Assembly (NCBI GenBank): GCA_964426755.1
Contig: CAYRRR010000006.1
Span: 1 to 39,543, forward strand
DNA: 39,543 nt
Direction of reading: 5' to 3'
Origin: CAYRRR01 sp964426755
Lineage (GTDB): Bacteria > Patescibacteriota > Saccharimonadia > Saccharimonadales > JAGQNJ01
This document shows, in pieces, positions 1 to 7,911 of this stretch (position 1 is the first letter of the stretch; the number at the start of each line of letters is the position of its first letter). Both the position numbers and the translations under genes were made by a program. The notes beneath the pieces were generated by a model. That model had not been told where the DNA came from and did no database searches. It saw only the letters and a list, made by a program, of their open reading frames with translations.

Positions 1-1
1 T

Positions 2-70
2 GAGTCAGCTGACACTGGCGGGACGATTGCGCGGGTGGAGGTGCCGGGAGGGCGGTCGCAACCAAAATAA
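2..70 (+). CDS. C-terminal fragment of an upstream gene (partial)
   Basis: Frame 2 is open from the window edge to a TAA at 68-70 and encodes 22 residues ending GGTIARVEVPGGRSQPK. The GT-x-A-x-V-x-V-P pattern is loosely like the last beta strand of a histidine-kinase ATPase domain, but this is too short to assign. The stretch is much more GC-rich than what follows. It could also be non-coding. Confidence 0.3.
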   Translation, partial: ESADTGGTIARVEVPGGRSQPK

Positions 71-109
71 TGTTTACAATCACCAACTTTCCAGATAGAT
101 TACATATAA

Positions 110-349
110 ATGAATGACCAACTAAAAGCACTTTTAATTGCTATTGGCGTTATACTCGGCATTGGATTGGTGTTAACCTATGCGGATTACCGAAAGCATA
201 AACGACCGCTTGAGCTGATGGCTGCAGAGATACCGAGCGGGGATATTAAAAAATATACTTTTTGGCACCATATTAGAGTTGTAACTATTCCAACCGCTAA
301 GTACCGAATACGGATCAGACTAGAGAAAAAAATTGACATCGAAGCATAA
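110..349 (+). CDS. Small single-pass membrane protein, unknown function
   Basis: This 79-residue protein has one N-terminal hydrophobic segment (about residues 7-25, ALLIAIGVILGIGLVLTY) followed by a basic, soluble tail of about 50 residues rich in Lys and Arg. That suggests a membrane anchor with a cytoplasmic C-terminus. I do not recognise a family. A TACAAT at 75-80 could serve as -10, giving a leader of about 23 nt. No convincing ribosome binding site is visible. The opposite-strand ORF over the same bases looks like a shadow. Confidence 0.5.
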   Translation: MNDQLKALLIAIGVILGIGLVLTYADYRKHKRPLELMAAEIPSGDIKKYTFWHHIRVVTIPTAKYRIRIRLEKKIDIEA

Positions 350-395
350 CGTAAAAATGTTGTCATTATTATACTTTTCAAACTAAAACATGACT

Positions 396-404
396 TGCTA
401 CAAT
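396..404 (+). promoter_or_regulatory. Extended -10 promoter for the 183-aa gene
   Basis: TG (396-397), one base, then TACAAT (399-404) form an extended -10. No good -35 is visible. Transcription would start near 411, giving a leader of about 75 nt before the ATG at 486. Confidence 0.45.
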
Positions 405-410
405 ACAAAC

Positions 411-428
411 CTAGTATGACAGTACTAG
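411..428 (+). other. Leader hairpin
   Basis: CTAGTA (411-416) and TACTAG (423-428) are perfect complements around a 6-nt loop. The hairpin lies at the predicted 5' end of the transcript, just ahead of the terminator-like stem at 445-472. Confidence 0.4.
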
Positions 429-444
429 AAACTAAGTTTAATCA

Positions 445-472
445 AGCGCCCTAACTGGGGCGCTATTTTTTT
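445..472 (+). terminator. Intrinsic terminator or attenuator in front of the 183-aa gene
   Basis: AGCGCCC (445-451) pairs perfectly with GGGCGCT (458-464) around loop TAACTG, followed by A and seven T (466-472). This is a textbook rho-independent terminator. It sits between the predicted promoter (396-404) and the SD sequence AAGGAG at 475-480, so it may be an attenuator for the next gene or the end of a short RNA of about 60 nt. Confidence 0.75.
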
Positions 473-485
473 GTAAGGAGACAAT

Positions 486-1037
486 ATGGCATTAGTTGAA
501 GAGAGTTTACGCCTAGAGCAGGAGCCTCGCAGCCGAGAATCAATAATTGACTTTGAAAATCTGACAACGGTACGCGAGGGTATTCTTTCAACCGCGGCCG
601 CGTATCAAAGAAATGACATCCCTTTATTTATGCCAATATTACACGAGTCATTGCGTGGACAGCTTGAGGACTATAAGGCCGGTATTATGAATGGTGATCT
701 ACTAGAGGTTACTTATGAACCCGCACTTACTGCTCATAGTAGCGCTTACGACGATCTTGAAGCTACGTTTGGCTATATGACAGAAGAGCATGTGAGCGCA
801 AATACAGTCATGTTGCCGCGGACGGCAATCCAGGCAGTCCAGGTTATGATGGGTCGAGTGCCGGAAGATAGAGTTGAGCCCACTGTGTGGCTAAAGGTTA
901 AAACAGGCAGAGAAAAACCATCGCTTACCCTGCAAGACGGTGAAATCATAAAAGATGATTCTCAAGGTCGGTGGGTTGAATTTCCGTTGCAACGAACAAG
1001 TATTAGATCATTTACCATTGGTGCCGCCAGAAGTTAA
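486..1037 (+). CDS. Hypothetical protein (183 aa)
   Basis: A soluble protein of 183 residues with no signal peptide or membrane segment and no motif I recognise. The start is well fixed: AAGGAG at 475-480 is followed by ACAAT and the ATG. This is one of few genes here with a classical SD, and its leader carries a terminator-like hairpin (445-472). The composition is acidic in the first half, with mixed alpha/beta character. The last 30 nt overlap the 3' end of the convergent histidine phosphatase gene. Function unknown. Confidence 0.65.
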   Translation: MALVEESLRLEQEPRSRESIIDFENLTTVREGILSTAAAYQRNDIPLFMPILHESLRGQLEDYKAGIMNGDLLEVTYEPALTAHSSAYDDLEATFGYMTEEHVSANTVMLPRTAIQAVQVMMGRVPEDRVEPTVWLKVKTGREKPSLTLQDGEIIKDDSQGRWVEFPLQRTSIRSFTIGAARS

Positions 1038-1547
1038 CGCCCACTCGACAATTTCGGTATTAGCATACTTGATGGGTGCGTGAAACGGCTGGTCTGGGAA
1101 TATATGATGACGCAACGCGCGCCCGGTTGACCCGTGGCTCACCACTAAAATTTTTGAATATGGCAACGATTGCAAGTAATGAACCGCACGTTTAGTACGG
1201 TCAAGCAGCGCCTGCTTTGGCTCGGCGCCAGGCACAAGGTCGTAGTTAACGCCAGGCCGGTATGGTAAGCCATCAAGTGTACCAAAATCACGTTCCCGGA
1301 AGAGGGGGTTTACCTCTATCTTGTCAAGCGGATAGCCCATTTCTTTGGCCATAATGCGAGCTGTCTCTAAGCTGCGTGACAGCGGCGACGATATAATATG
1401 CTCAACGCCTAATCGCTTGGCTTGACGGCCAGCTTTCTTGGCCTGCTTTTTACCCTCAGGGACAAGTGGTGTATCGGTTGCGCCGGCTAATTTGCCAGCA
1501 GCACCAAGCTCGCTGAGGCCATGACGGATAAAGTATATCGTTTTCAT
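1008..1547 (-). CDS. Histidine phosphatase superfamily protein (phosphoglycerate mutase-like)
   Basis: The 179-residue protein begins MKTIYFIRHG. The RHG signature (residues 8-10) carries the catalytic His that is transiently phosphorylated in this superfamily. Also visible are the acid-base region RERDFGTLDG and the second catalytic His in VVSHGSTGRALRHH. The fold is complete. The substrate cannot be read from sequence: GpmB-like, CobC-like and general phosphatases look alike at this level. On the minus strand TACAAT (1561 to 1556), preceded by TGA, ends 8 nt from the ATG, so a leaderless mRNA is predicted. The -10 overlaps that of the divergent tilS gene. Confidence 0.85.
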   Translation of the reverse strand: MKTIYFIRHGLSELGAAGKLAGATDTPLVPEGKKQAKKAGRQAKRLGVEHIISSPLSRSLETARIMAKEMGYPLDKIEVNPLFRERDFGTLDGLPYRPGVNYDLVPGAEPKQALLDRTKRAVHYLQSLPYSKILVVSHGSTGRALRHHIFPDQPFHAPIKYANTEIVEWALTSGGTNGK

Positions 1548-1564
1548 CTGTTATTATTGTATCA
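1548..1564. promoter_or_regulatory. 17-bp divergent leaderless promoter (phosphatase / tilS)
   Basis: Only 17 bp separate the two start codons. On the plus strand TG-T-TATTAT (1549-1557) lies 7 nt before the tilS ATG. On the minus strand TG-A-TACAAT (1564 to 1556) lies 8 nt before the phosphatase ATG. The two -10 boxes overlap by two bases, so each polymerase would contact the start of the other gene. No SD fits in this space. Confidence 0.65.
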
Positions 1565-2455
1565 ATGAAACAATTGCTTAGTAAGGGCAAATATATCATA
1601 GCCGTATCGGGCGGAGTAGATTCTATTGTATTACTTAACATGTTAATAGTTAACAAGTTAAGTAATATAGAATTAATTGTGGCTCATTTCGATCATGGAA
1701 TTAGGCCTGATTCATATAAAGATAAAGAATTGGTAAAGCGTACCGCAGAAAAATATGGGCTGAAATTTGAGTCAGAAAGCGACAAGCTTGGCCCTAAGGC
1801 CAGCGAAGAAGCTGCGCGTACGGCTCGTTACAAATTTTTAGAATCAGCTCGACAGCGTCACAGGGCTGACGCTATTGTGACGGCGCACCATCAAGACGAT
1901 GTACTCGAGACCGTGATTATAAACGTACTGCGTGGTACGGGACGGCGTGGTTTGTCATCCTTAAAGAGTGAGGGCAAGCTGCTGCGGCCGCTGCTTGGGT
2001 ATACTAAACAAGAGTTGCTTGACTACGCTGTTAAACAAAAATTAGACTGGCGTGAGGATACTACCAATAATGATACGGCATATTTACGCAATTATATTCG
2101 GCAGGTTATCATTCCTAAACTATCTGATGCTCAAAAAAAGCAATTGGTGGCAATTTACGAGACAGCACATAGTGTTAATATAAAGCTCGACATATTATTG
2201 GACGGCCTTATGTCGGGTAACAAAAACCGGCTAGACAAAAAATTGTTGCTAAGCTTACCGCATGTGGTTGCTAAAGAGCTGATCGCACATTGGCTGCGCC
2301 GTAATAACAGGCGAGACTTTGACTCCAAAATTATTGAGCGGATTGCGGTCGATGCCAAACGACTGCAGACGGGCAAGCGCATTCCGGTGTATCAGAACGC
2401 GTATATTGAGATTTTGCCGAATGCGTTGGCGCTCGTAGATAGTAGCAAAGACTAG
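1565..2455 (+). CDS. tilS: tRNA(Ile)-lysidine synthase
   Basis: TilS attaches lysine to C34 of the CAU-anticodon tRNA-Ile so that it reads AUA; it is normally essential. The ATP-pyrophosphatase signature SGGVDS is at residues 15-20, followed by the family patterns AHFDHGIRPDS and TAHHQDDVLET. At 296 residues it resembles short TilS forms such as that of Aquifex and lacks the long C-terminal domains of the E. coli enzyme. TATTAT at 1552-1557 ends 7 nt before the ATG, predicting a leaderless message. A 39-nt near-perfect palindrome (1629-1667) lies in the variable segment between the P-loop strand and the AHFDHG motif. Confidence 0.93.
   Translation: MKQLLSKGKYIIAVSGGVDSIVLLNMLIVNKLSNIELIVAHFDHGIRPDSYKDKELVKRTAEKYGLKFESESDKLGPKASEEAARTARYKFLESARQRHRADAIVTAHHQDDVLETVIINVLRGTGRRGLSSLKSEGKLLRPLLGYTKQELLDYAVKQKLDWREDTTNNDTAYLRNYIRQVIIPKLSDAQKKQLVAIYETAHSVNIKLDILLDGLMSGNKNRLDKKLLLSLPHVVAKELIAHWLRRNNRRDFDSKIIERIAVDAKRLQTGKRIPVYQNAYIEILPNALALVDSSKD
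1629..1667. repeat. Dispersed palindrome, copy 1 (inside tilS)
   Basis: Arms at 1629-1646 and 1650-1667 are 18 nt each, with one mismatch, around a TAG spacer. The left arm contains TACTTAACATGTTAATA, which recurs exactly at 13138-13154 in the palindrome after dnaK. Here it is read in frame and encodes the stretch LLNMLIVNKLSN. Confidence 0.55.
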
Positions 2456-2479
2456 TATAAATTTGTATAATAATCACAC

Positions 2480-4348
2480 ATGGATAAAAAACCATTCAGG
2501 AGACCAGGGAAGAACGACTATAATCGCAACCGCGGATTCAAGGGTGTCGGCTTTATCGCGCTTATCGTATTGCTGGGTCTTATTATTTACGCTGCTTATA
2601 ATCAGCCAAGCAACCTAGAACAGGTGCCGTTTTCACAAGTTATCAATGATGCCAACAGTGGTGAAATTAAGAAAATTGAAATAACCGGGGATGAGCTGGA
2701 GGTTACGCGTAAAGATGAAGATAAGCCTACGCAGCAGTCTCGTAAAGAGCCGGGTTCAAGCATTTATGAACAAGGTTTAGAAAACCGAGACGTAGAAGTT
2801 ATTAACGAAAAGCCGTCTGATTCTGGCTCGCTGTGGTTGACGATTGGTACATCGCTACTGCCAGTCATCATTATTACGGGTGTGCTCTTCTTTATGTTGC
2901 GCAGTGCGCAGGGTCAAGGCAATCAAGCAATGAGCTTTGGAAAGAGCCGGGCGCGATTGTACGGTAATGAACGCGAGAAAGTTATTTTTAAAGATATTGC
3001 CGGTAGCGACGAGGCCAAGCAAGATTTAGAAGAAATTGTTGAGTTTTTAAAGTATCCGAAGAAGTTTGAATCTGTTGGAGCCCGGATTCCAAAAGGAGTT
3101 TTGCTTGTCGGCCCGCCCGGAACCGGTAAAACAATGCTTGCTCGTGCCGTGGCTGGCGAGGCCAACGTGCCATTCTTTAGTATTTCTGGTTCAGAATTTG
3201 TGGAAATGTTTGTAGGTGTTGGAGCTTCTCGTGTACGTGATTTATTTGCGAAGGCAAAAAAGAACGCCCCCTGCATTATCTTTGTCGATGAAATTGATGC
3301 CGTAGGTCGTCGTCGCGGTTCGGGTATGGGCGGGGGTCATGACGAGCGCGAGCAAACATTGAATCAAATTTTGGTTGAAATGGACGGTTTCGAACAAGGC
3401 CAAAATGTTATCGTATTGGCGGCAACCAACCGGGCTGATGTGCTTGATCCTGCTTTACTGCGCCCGGGTCGTTTTGACCGACGCGTTAACATTAGTTTGC
3501 CTGACCGCAAAGATCGAGAAGCAATTTTGAGAGTTCATTTTAGCAAAAAACCGTTAGCTAAAAATGTTGACCTCGATGCTTTAGCTGCCAAGTCGGCAGG
3601 TTCATCTGGTGCCGATCTCTCTAATATTGCTAACGAGGCGGCTATTATTGCTGCTCGTCATAATCGCAAAGAAATATCGCAAGCAGATGTTACGGCTGCC
3701 TTTGAGAAAGTAGCTATTGGTCCTGAACGAAAATCAAAAATAATGAGTGACAAAGAAAAGGAACTTACCGCATATCATGAAGCTGGCCATGCGATTGTGG
3801 GGCACGTATTACCGGATAGCGACATGGTGCACAAGGTGACTATTATTCCGCGCGGCGGTACCGGGGGTGTCACTTGGTTTATTCCGCCAGAAGATAAAAG
3901 TTACCATAGCATAATTGAATTTAAAGATGTGCTTGCCCGTATGCTGGGCGGCCGAATTGCTGAAGAGGTTATTTATGGCAAAGACCGTGTAACAACCGGT
4001 GCGGGCAATGACCTGCAAAAAGCAGCTGAACTAGCACGGGATATGGTGGTTAATCAAGGTATGGGTAAACAGCTGCGTGATCAAGTATTTCACGTAGAAG
4101 AAGGCTTGATGCTTGAAAAAATGGTACATGAGCGTCAATACTCTGACGAGACAGCTAAGATTATTGATGATGAAGTCGAGAATCTTATCACCGAAGCAGC
4201 TGACCGAGCACGCATAGTCATTAAGGCAAATATGGACAAACTCGAAGCCCTAAAAACAGCGTTAATTAAGCACGAGACTGTAGAGGCCGAAGATGTTCAC
4301 AAAATTCTTGAAGGCTCACAAATGCCAAAAGCTGCAAGTTTGTATTAA
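2480..4348 (+). CDS. ftsH: ATP-dependent zinc metalloprotease FtsH
   Basis: FtsH is the membrane-bound AAA+ protease that extracts and degrades membrane proteins and some regulators. Two transmembrane segments (about residues 22-40 and 118-140) flank a small extracytoplasmic domain. Then come the Walker A GPPGTGKT (about 211-218), Walker B IIFVDEID (about 265-272), the SRH region ending LLRPGRFDR, and the zinc-binding HEAGH at 433-437. The length of 622 residues is typical. TATAAT at 2466-2471 ends 8 nt before the ATG, so the mRNA is probably leaderless. It follows tilS by 24 bp, a neighbourhood also seen in many other bacteria. Confidence 0.97.
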   Translation: MDKKPFRRPGKNDYNRNRGFKGVGFIALIVLLGLIIYAAYNQPSNLEQVPFSQVINDANSGEIKKIEITGDELEVTRKDEDKPTQQSRKEPGSSIYEQGLENRDVEVINEKPSDSGSLWLTIGTSLLPVIIITGVLFFMLRSAQGQGNQAMSFGKSRARLYGNEREKVIFKDIAGSDEAKQDLEEIVEFLKYPKKFESVGARIPKGVLLVGPPGTGKTMLARAVAGEANVPFFSISGSEFVEMFVGVGASRVRDLFAKAKKNAPCIIFVDEIDAVGRRRGSGMGGGHDEREQTLNQILVEMDGFEQGQNVIVLAATNRADVLDPALLRPGRFDRRVNISLPDRKDREAILRVHFSKKPLAKNVDLDALAAKSAGSSGADLSNIANEAAIIAARHNRKEISQADVTAAFEKVAIGPERKSKIMSDKEKELTAYHEAGHAIVGHVLPDSDMVHKVTIIPRGGTGGVTWFIPPEDKSYHSIIEFKDVLARMLGGRIAEEVIYGKDRVTTGAGNDLQKAAELARDMVVNQGMGKQLRDQVFHVEEGLMLEKMVHERQYSDETAKIIDDEVENLITEAADRARIVIKANMDKLEALKTALIKHETVEAEDVHKILEGSQMPKAASLY

Positions 4349-4387
4349 TTTGTAATATTTAGACTGGCGAGCCGCGACTGACACCTT

Positions 4388-4393
4388 TATAAT
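4388..4393 (+). promoter_or_regulatory. -10 element of the murJ upstream-ORF transcript
   Basis: TATAAT at 4388-4393 ends 8 nt before an ATG at 4402. The box sits in the loop of a 6-bp inverted repeat (CACCTT 4382-4387, AAGGTG 4395-4400), so a DNA-binding protein could in principle mask it. Confidence 0.45.
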
Positions 4394-4401
4394 TAAGGTG
4401 A

Positions 4402-4506
4402 ATGAACGTACAAAATACTTCAAACATACCAACGCAAAAGTATGGTAGACCTAGCCGTTGCTTGTCTGTATATCTTAGGCTTACCGTAGGAGTTGATGTG
4501 GTATGA
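4402..4506 (+). CDS. 34-aa upstream ORF coupled to murJ
   Basis: ATG at 4402 opens a 34-codon frame that ends in TGA at 4504-4506, overlapping the murJ ATG at 4503 as ATGA. TATAAT at 4388-4393 ends 8 nt upstream, the same leaderless spacing seen at many real genes here. The peptide starts MNVQNTSNIPTQKYGRP and ends in a short apolar stretch, SVYLRLTVGVDVV. It may be a leader peptide whose translation delivers ribosomes to murJ. The alternative is a chance frame in an untranslated leader, with murJ using the GTAGGAG about 10 nt upstream of its ATG. Confidence 0.45.
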   Translation: MNVQNTSNIPTQKYGRPSRCLSVYLRLTVGVDVV

Positions 4507-6092
4507 GAAAAATGCTCACGCGGGCGAATTCAAAAATATCGCTTGGCGGCGCAGCGACGCTGCTTATTGTAGTCGCGCTATTCGGCCAAGTACTGGGTTT
4601 TTTACGAAACCGCCTCATTAGTACAAACTTTACGGTGTTTGACGCCGGTTCAACCGATGCTTTTTTTGCGGCCTTTGTAATCCCGGACTTTTTTTACTTT
4701 ACGATTGCCGCCGGTGCGTTAGGTGTTGCCTATATGCCGATCTTGTCGGATAAGATTGCCGAGGGCAATAAGCAGGCTGTCCGTGACATTACCAATAGCC
4801 TAATTAATGTTGCAGCGATTGCCATGCTCTTTGTAGCGGTGGTCATATTTATTTTTGCCAAGCCGTTAATGCAGGCACTGGCTCCTAATTTACCGCCTGA
4901 CCATTTTCAGCAGGCGGTTACGATTATGCAGCTGTTGGCGCTTAACCCGCTCTTTTTTGCTATTGGCGGTATTGTTACTTCTCTGCAGCAAACGTACGGA
5001 CGATTCTTTTTTTATGCAGTATCTTCTCTGTTTTATAACGCCGCAATCATAGCTTCTGTTTTTATATTTAAAGACAATATTGGTGTGATTGGTTTGGGTA
5101 TTGGCGCTTTGGCAGGCGGCTTGTTACAGTTACTGGTTTCTTTAGGCGGTTTAACCGGGCTTGGCTACAAATATCAGCCAATTATCAAGTGGAGAAGCGG
5201 CGACTTTAGAAAAGTGCTGCGGCAATTGCCACCACGATCACTTGATCAGGGCATTGATCAAGTTAACAGTGTCGTAGAAGTTAACCGAGCGCAAGCACTC
5301 GGGATTGGCCCGGTAAGTTGGTATAACTTTGCAACTACCTTGCAGAATGTGCCAATTATGCTGCTTGGTAACTCTATTGCCACGGCGGCTTTTCCGCGCC
5401 TGATTGACCGCTTGTCTCAAAATCGACCAGACCTATTTAGAAGAGATTTTATACGCGTCTTACTAACGATGCTCTGGTTAGCAGCGCCGGTTGCGATTGT
5501 GGGCTATTTTGCGCGTGGCTATCTTGCCCGTTTAATTTTTGGTGACGTTGCCCCTGAAGTTGCTTTGATCTTTGGCTACTTAACGGCTGCGATTGTTGCC
5601 CGTATAGTGTACGCACTGTTTTCACGCTATTTTTATGCCTACAAAGACACTAAAACTCCCCTTTATGTATCAATTTTTGCCATTGGTTTTAATATTTATT
5701 TGGCTTTTACACTGGCAGATAAAGATTCATACGGCATAGCTGGTTTGGCAATGGCACAATCAATTACTGCAGTAACTGAAGTTGCCATACTGATGATGAT
5801 CATGTTTATTCGAGACCGTAAACTCTTTAATGCTTATTTTTGGTCAAGCAGCATAAAGATCATTTCTGTGACTGGTTTTAGTATGGTGGTGGCGTTCATT
5901 GCGGTTTCGCTCTTTCCGCTTAATATTGCTGACAGGGGAATTGTGGCGTTGGGTAGTAAGTTGCTTATAATTGGCGGAGCCACTTTTGTGACCCATATCA
6001 TTGTGTCATTTATGTTTGGCCTAGAACAAGCAAAGGTAGTTTTTGCTAAAGCAAGGGACCTCATACTTAAACCGATTCGTATTCCCTTCTAG
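4503..6092 (+). CDS. murJ: Lipid II flippase MurJ (MviN family)
   Basis: A 529-residue polytopic membrane protein of the MOP superfamily that moves the peptidoglycan precursor lipid II across the membrane. Family signs are the N-terminal GQVLGFLRNRLIS, with a conserved Arg in TM1, then STDAFFAAFVIPDFFY, and about 12-14 hydrophobic segments. The motif AGALGVAYMPILSD matches the conserved region after TM2. The start overlaps the stop of the 34-aa upstream ORF, and GTAGGAG lies about 10 nt upstream as a possible SD. It ends 4 nt before the lepA promoter region begins. Confidence 0.93.
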   Translation: MRKMLTRANSKISLGGAATLLIVVALFGQVLGFLRNRLISTNFTVFDAGSTDAFFAAFVIPDFFYFTIAAGALGVAYMPILSDKIAEGNKQAVRDITNSLINVAAIAMLFVAVVIFIFAKPLMQALAPNLPPDHFQQAVTIMQLLALNPLFFAIGGIVTSLQQTYGRFFFYAVSSLFYNAAIIASVFIFKDNIGVIGLGIGALAGGLLQLLVSLGGLTGLGYKYQPIIKWRSGDFRKVLRQLPPRSLDQGIDQVNSVVEVNRAQALGIGPVSWYNFATTLQNVPIMLLGNSIATAAFPRLIDRLSQNRPDLFRRDFIRVLLTMLWLAAPVAIVGYFARGYLARLIFGDVAPEVALIFGYLTAAIVARIVYALFSRYFYAYKDTKTPLYVSIFAIGFNIYLAFTLADKDSYGIAGLAMAQSITAVTEVAILMMIMFIRDRKLFNAYFWSSSIKIISVTGFSMVVAFIAVSLFPLNIADRGIVALGSKLLIIGGATFVTHIIVSFMFGLEQAKVVFAKARDLILKPIRIPF

Positions 6093-6128
6093 AAATTGAT
6101 TACGGCCACTGTTATACTCGGTAAGCGT

Positions 6129-7907
6129 ATGAATCAATCACATATTCGTAATTTCTGCATCATTGCTCATATTGATCATGGTAAATCGACGCTAGCTGAT
6201 CGGCTGCTTGAGCAAACTGGCACGGTAGAAAAGCGGGCAATGAAAGCTCAGCTGCTTGACCGTATGGATTTGGAGCGTGAAAAGGGTATCACTATTAAGC
6301 TCCAGCCGGTGCGCATGGATCATCACGGCTATCAACTTAATCTTATCGATACACCAGGTCACGTAGATTTTAGTTACGAAGTTTCCCGAAGTCTTGAGGC
6401 ATGTGAGGGCGCGATATTAGTGGTGGATGCTACGCAAGGCATTCAAGCACAAACGCTTGCCAATGTGTATCTGGCTATGGCGGCTGATTTAGAAATCATC
6501 CCCGTGTTAAACAAAATTGATCTACCAGCGGCAGATGTTGAGCGTGTTAGCGCTGAAATAATGTCGTTGCTTGGCTGCAGCCGAGAGGACATTTTAGAGA
6601 TCTCAGCTAAAACCGGCCAGGGGGTTAATGCGGTACTTGACGCGGTCATTGATAAGGTGCCGGCTCCACGTGGTAATGTCGATGATCCAGCCCGTGCTTT
6701 AATTTTTGATAGTTACTACGATGATTACCGTGGCGTAATTTTGTACGTGCGTGCCGTTGACGGCAGTATTAGCAAGAATAGTGAAATCACCATGATGGCG
6801 GCTAATGTAAACGGCATTGCGCTTGAGGTCGGAGCGCTTAAGCCTGAGATGGCCGCTTTGCCCGAGCTAGCTACCGGAGAAATCGGTTATATCGTCACCA
6901 ATCTTAAAAGTACGCGTGAAGCAAAAGTTGGTGATACTATTACTTTGACTCAAGCTCCTGCAGAACAACCTCTGGCCGGCTATAAAGATGTGAAACCATT
7001 TGTGTATGCTGGTTTCTTTCCGACAAGTAATGAATATTATAATGTGCTCAAAGAAGCAGTAGAAAAACTATCATTATCTGATTCTGCTCTGCAATTTAGC
7101 CCCGAAAATTCCCCCGTTCTTGGGTTTGGTATGCGCATTGGCTTTCTAGGGCTGCTGCACATGGAAATTATCAAAGAGCGATTAGAGCGCGAGTATAATC
7201 TTGACCTTATCATTACCAATCCTTCTACCGATTACCATGTTTTGTTATCAAATGGCGAAGAAATGGATATCCGTTCAGCGGCCGACTTACCTGGAGCATC
7301 CTTGATTGCTGAAATTCGAGAACCTTGGATTAATGGCGAGGTTGTAGTGCCAAAACATTATGTCGGAGCGGTCATTCAGTTGGTTTCAAGTAAGCGAGGA
7401 TTACAAAAAAACGTATCATATGTTGACGAGTTGGCAGTATTGACGTTTGAAGCACCGCTTGCCAATCTTTTGACGGATTTTTATGATCAGCTTAAAACGG
7501 TTACTAGTGGTTACGGTTCGTTTAATTATGAGCTGGCTGATTATCGACCAGAAGATTTAGTTAAGTTGGAATTTTATGTAGCCGGCGAACCGGTTGATGC
7601 ATTGGCAATTATTGTCCATCGTAGTGAAGCGCAAAAACTTGGTCGTGACGTTGTGTCCAAATTAAAATCAGTAATTCCTCGCCAACAATTTAAGGTGGCA
7701 TTACAGGCTGCAGTAGGCGGCAAGTTTATTGCTCGTGAAGACATCAGCTCTTTTAGAAAGGATGTAACCGCAAAGCTGTATGGCGGTGATGTTACCCGTC
7801 GGCGTAAGTTACTAGAAAAGCAAAAGAAAGGCAAAGAACGCATGAAGCGCTTCGGCTCAGTTGATATTCCGGCTGAAGCTTTCACGGTACTCTTAAAAAG
7901 AGAGTAA
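6129..7907 (+). CDS. lepA: Elongation factor 4 (LepA)
   Basis: LepA is a ribosome-bound GTPase that promotes back-translocation or initiation fidelity under stress. The G1 motif AHIDHGKST falls near residues 13-21, followed by LDRMDLEREKGIT (G2 region), DTPGH (G3) and NKID (G4). The C-terminus ends with the LepA-specific basic segment RRRKLLEKQKKGKERMKR. I place the start at ATG 6129 (MNQSHIRNF) and not at the in-frame TTG at 6096, because TG-T-TATACT (6110-6118) lies between them and ends 10 nt before 6129. The result is 592 residues, normal for the family. Confidence 0.95.
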   Translation: MNQSHIRNFCIIAHIDHGKSTLADRLLEQTGTVEKRAMKAQLLDRMDLEREKGITIKLQPVRMDHHGYQLNLIDTPGHVDFSYEVSRSLEACEGAILVVDATQGIQAQTLANVYLAMAADLEIIPVLNKIDLPAADVERVSAEIMSLLGCSREDILEISAKTGQGVNAVLDAVIDKVPAPRGNVDDPARALIFDSYYDDYRGVILYVRAVDGSISKNSEITMMAANVNGIALEVGALKPEMAALPELATGEIGYIVTNLKSTREAKVGDTITLTQAPAEQPLAGYKDVKPFVYAGFFPTSNEYYNVLKEAVEKLSLSDSALQFSPENSPVLGFGMRIGFLGLLHMEIIKERLEREYNLDLIITNPSTDYHVLLSNGEEMDIRSAADLPGASLIAEIREPWINGEVVVPKHYVGAVIQLVSSKRGLQKNVSYVDELAVLTFEAPLANLLTDFYDQLKTVTSGYGSFNYELADYRPEDLVKLEFYVAGEPVDALAIIVHRSEAQKLGRDVVSKLKSVIPRQQFKVALQAAVGGKFIAREDISSFRKDVTAKLYGGDVTRRRKLLEKQKKGKERMKRFGSVDIPAEAFTVLLKRE

Positions 7908-7911
7908 ATTA

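Noticed and set aside
6096..6128. TTG start extending LepA by 11 residues
   Set aside because: The extension crosses the extended -10 TGTTATACT, and the ATG at 6129 gives the normal LepA start.
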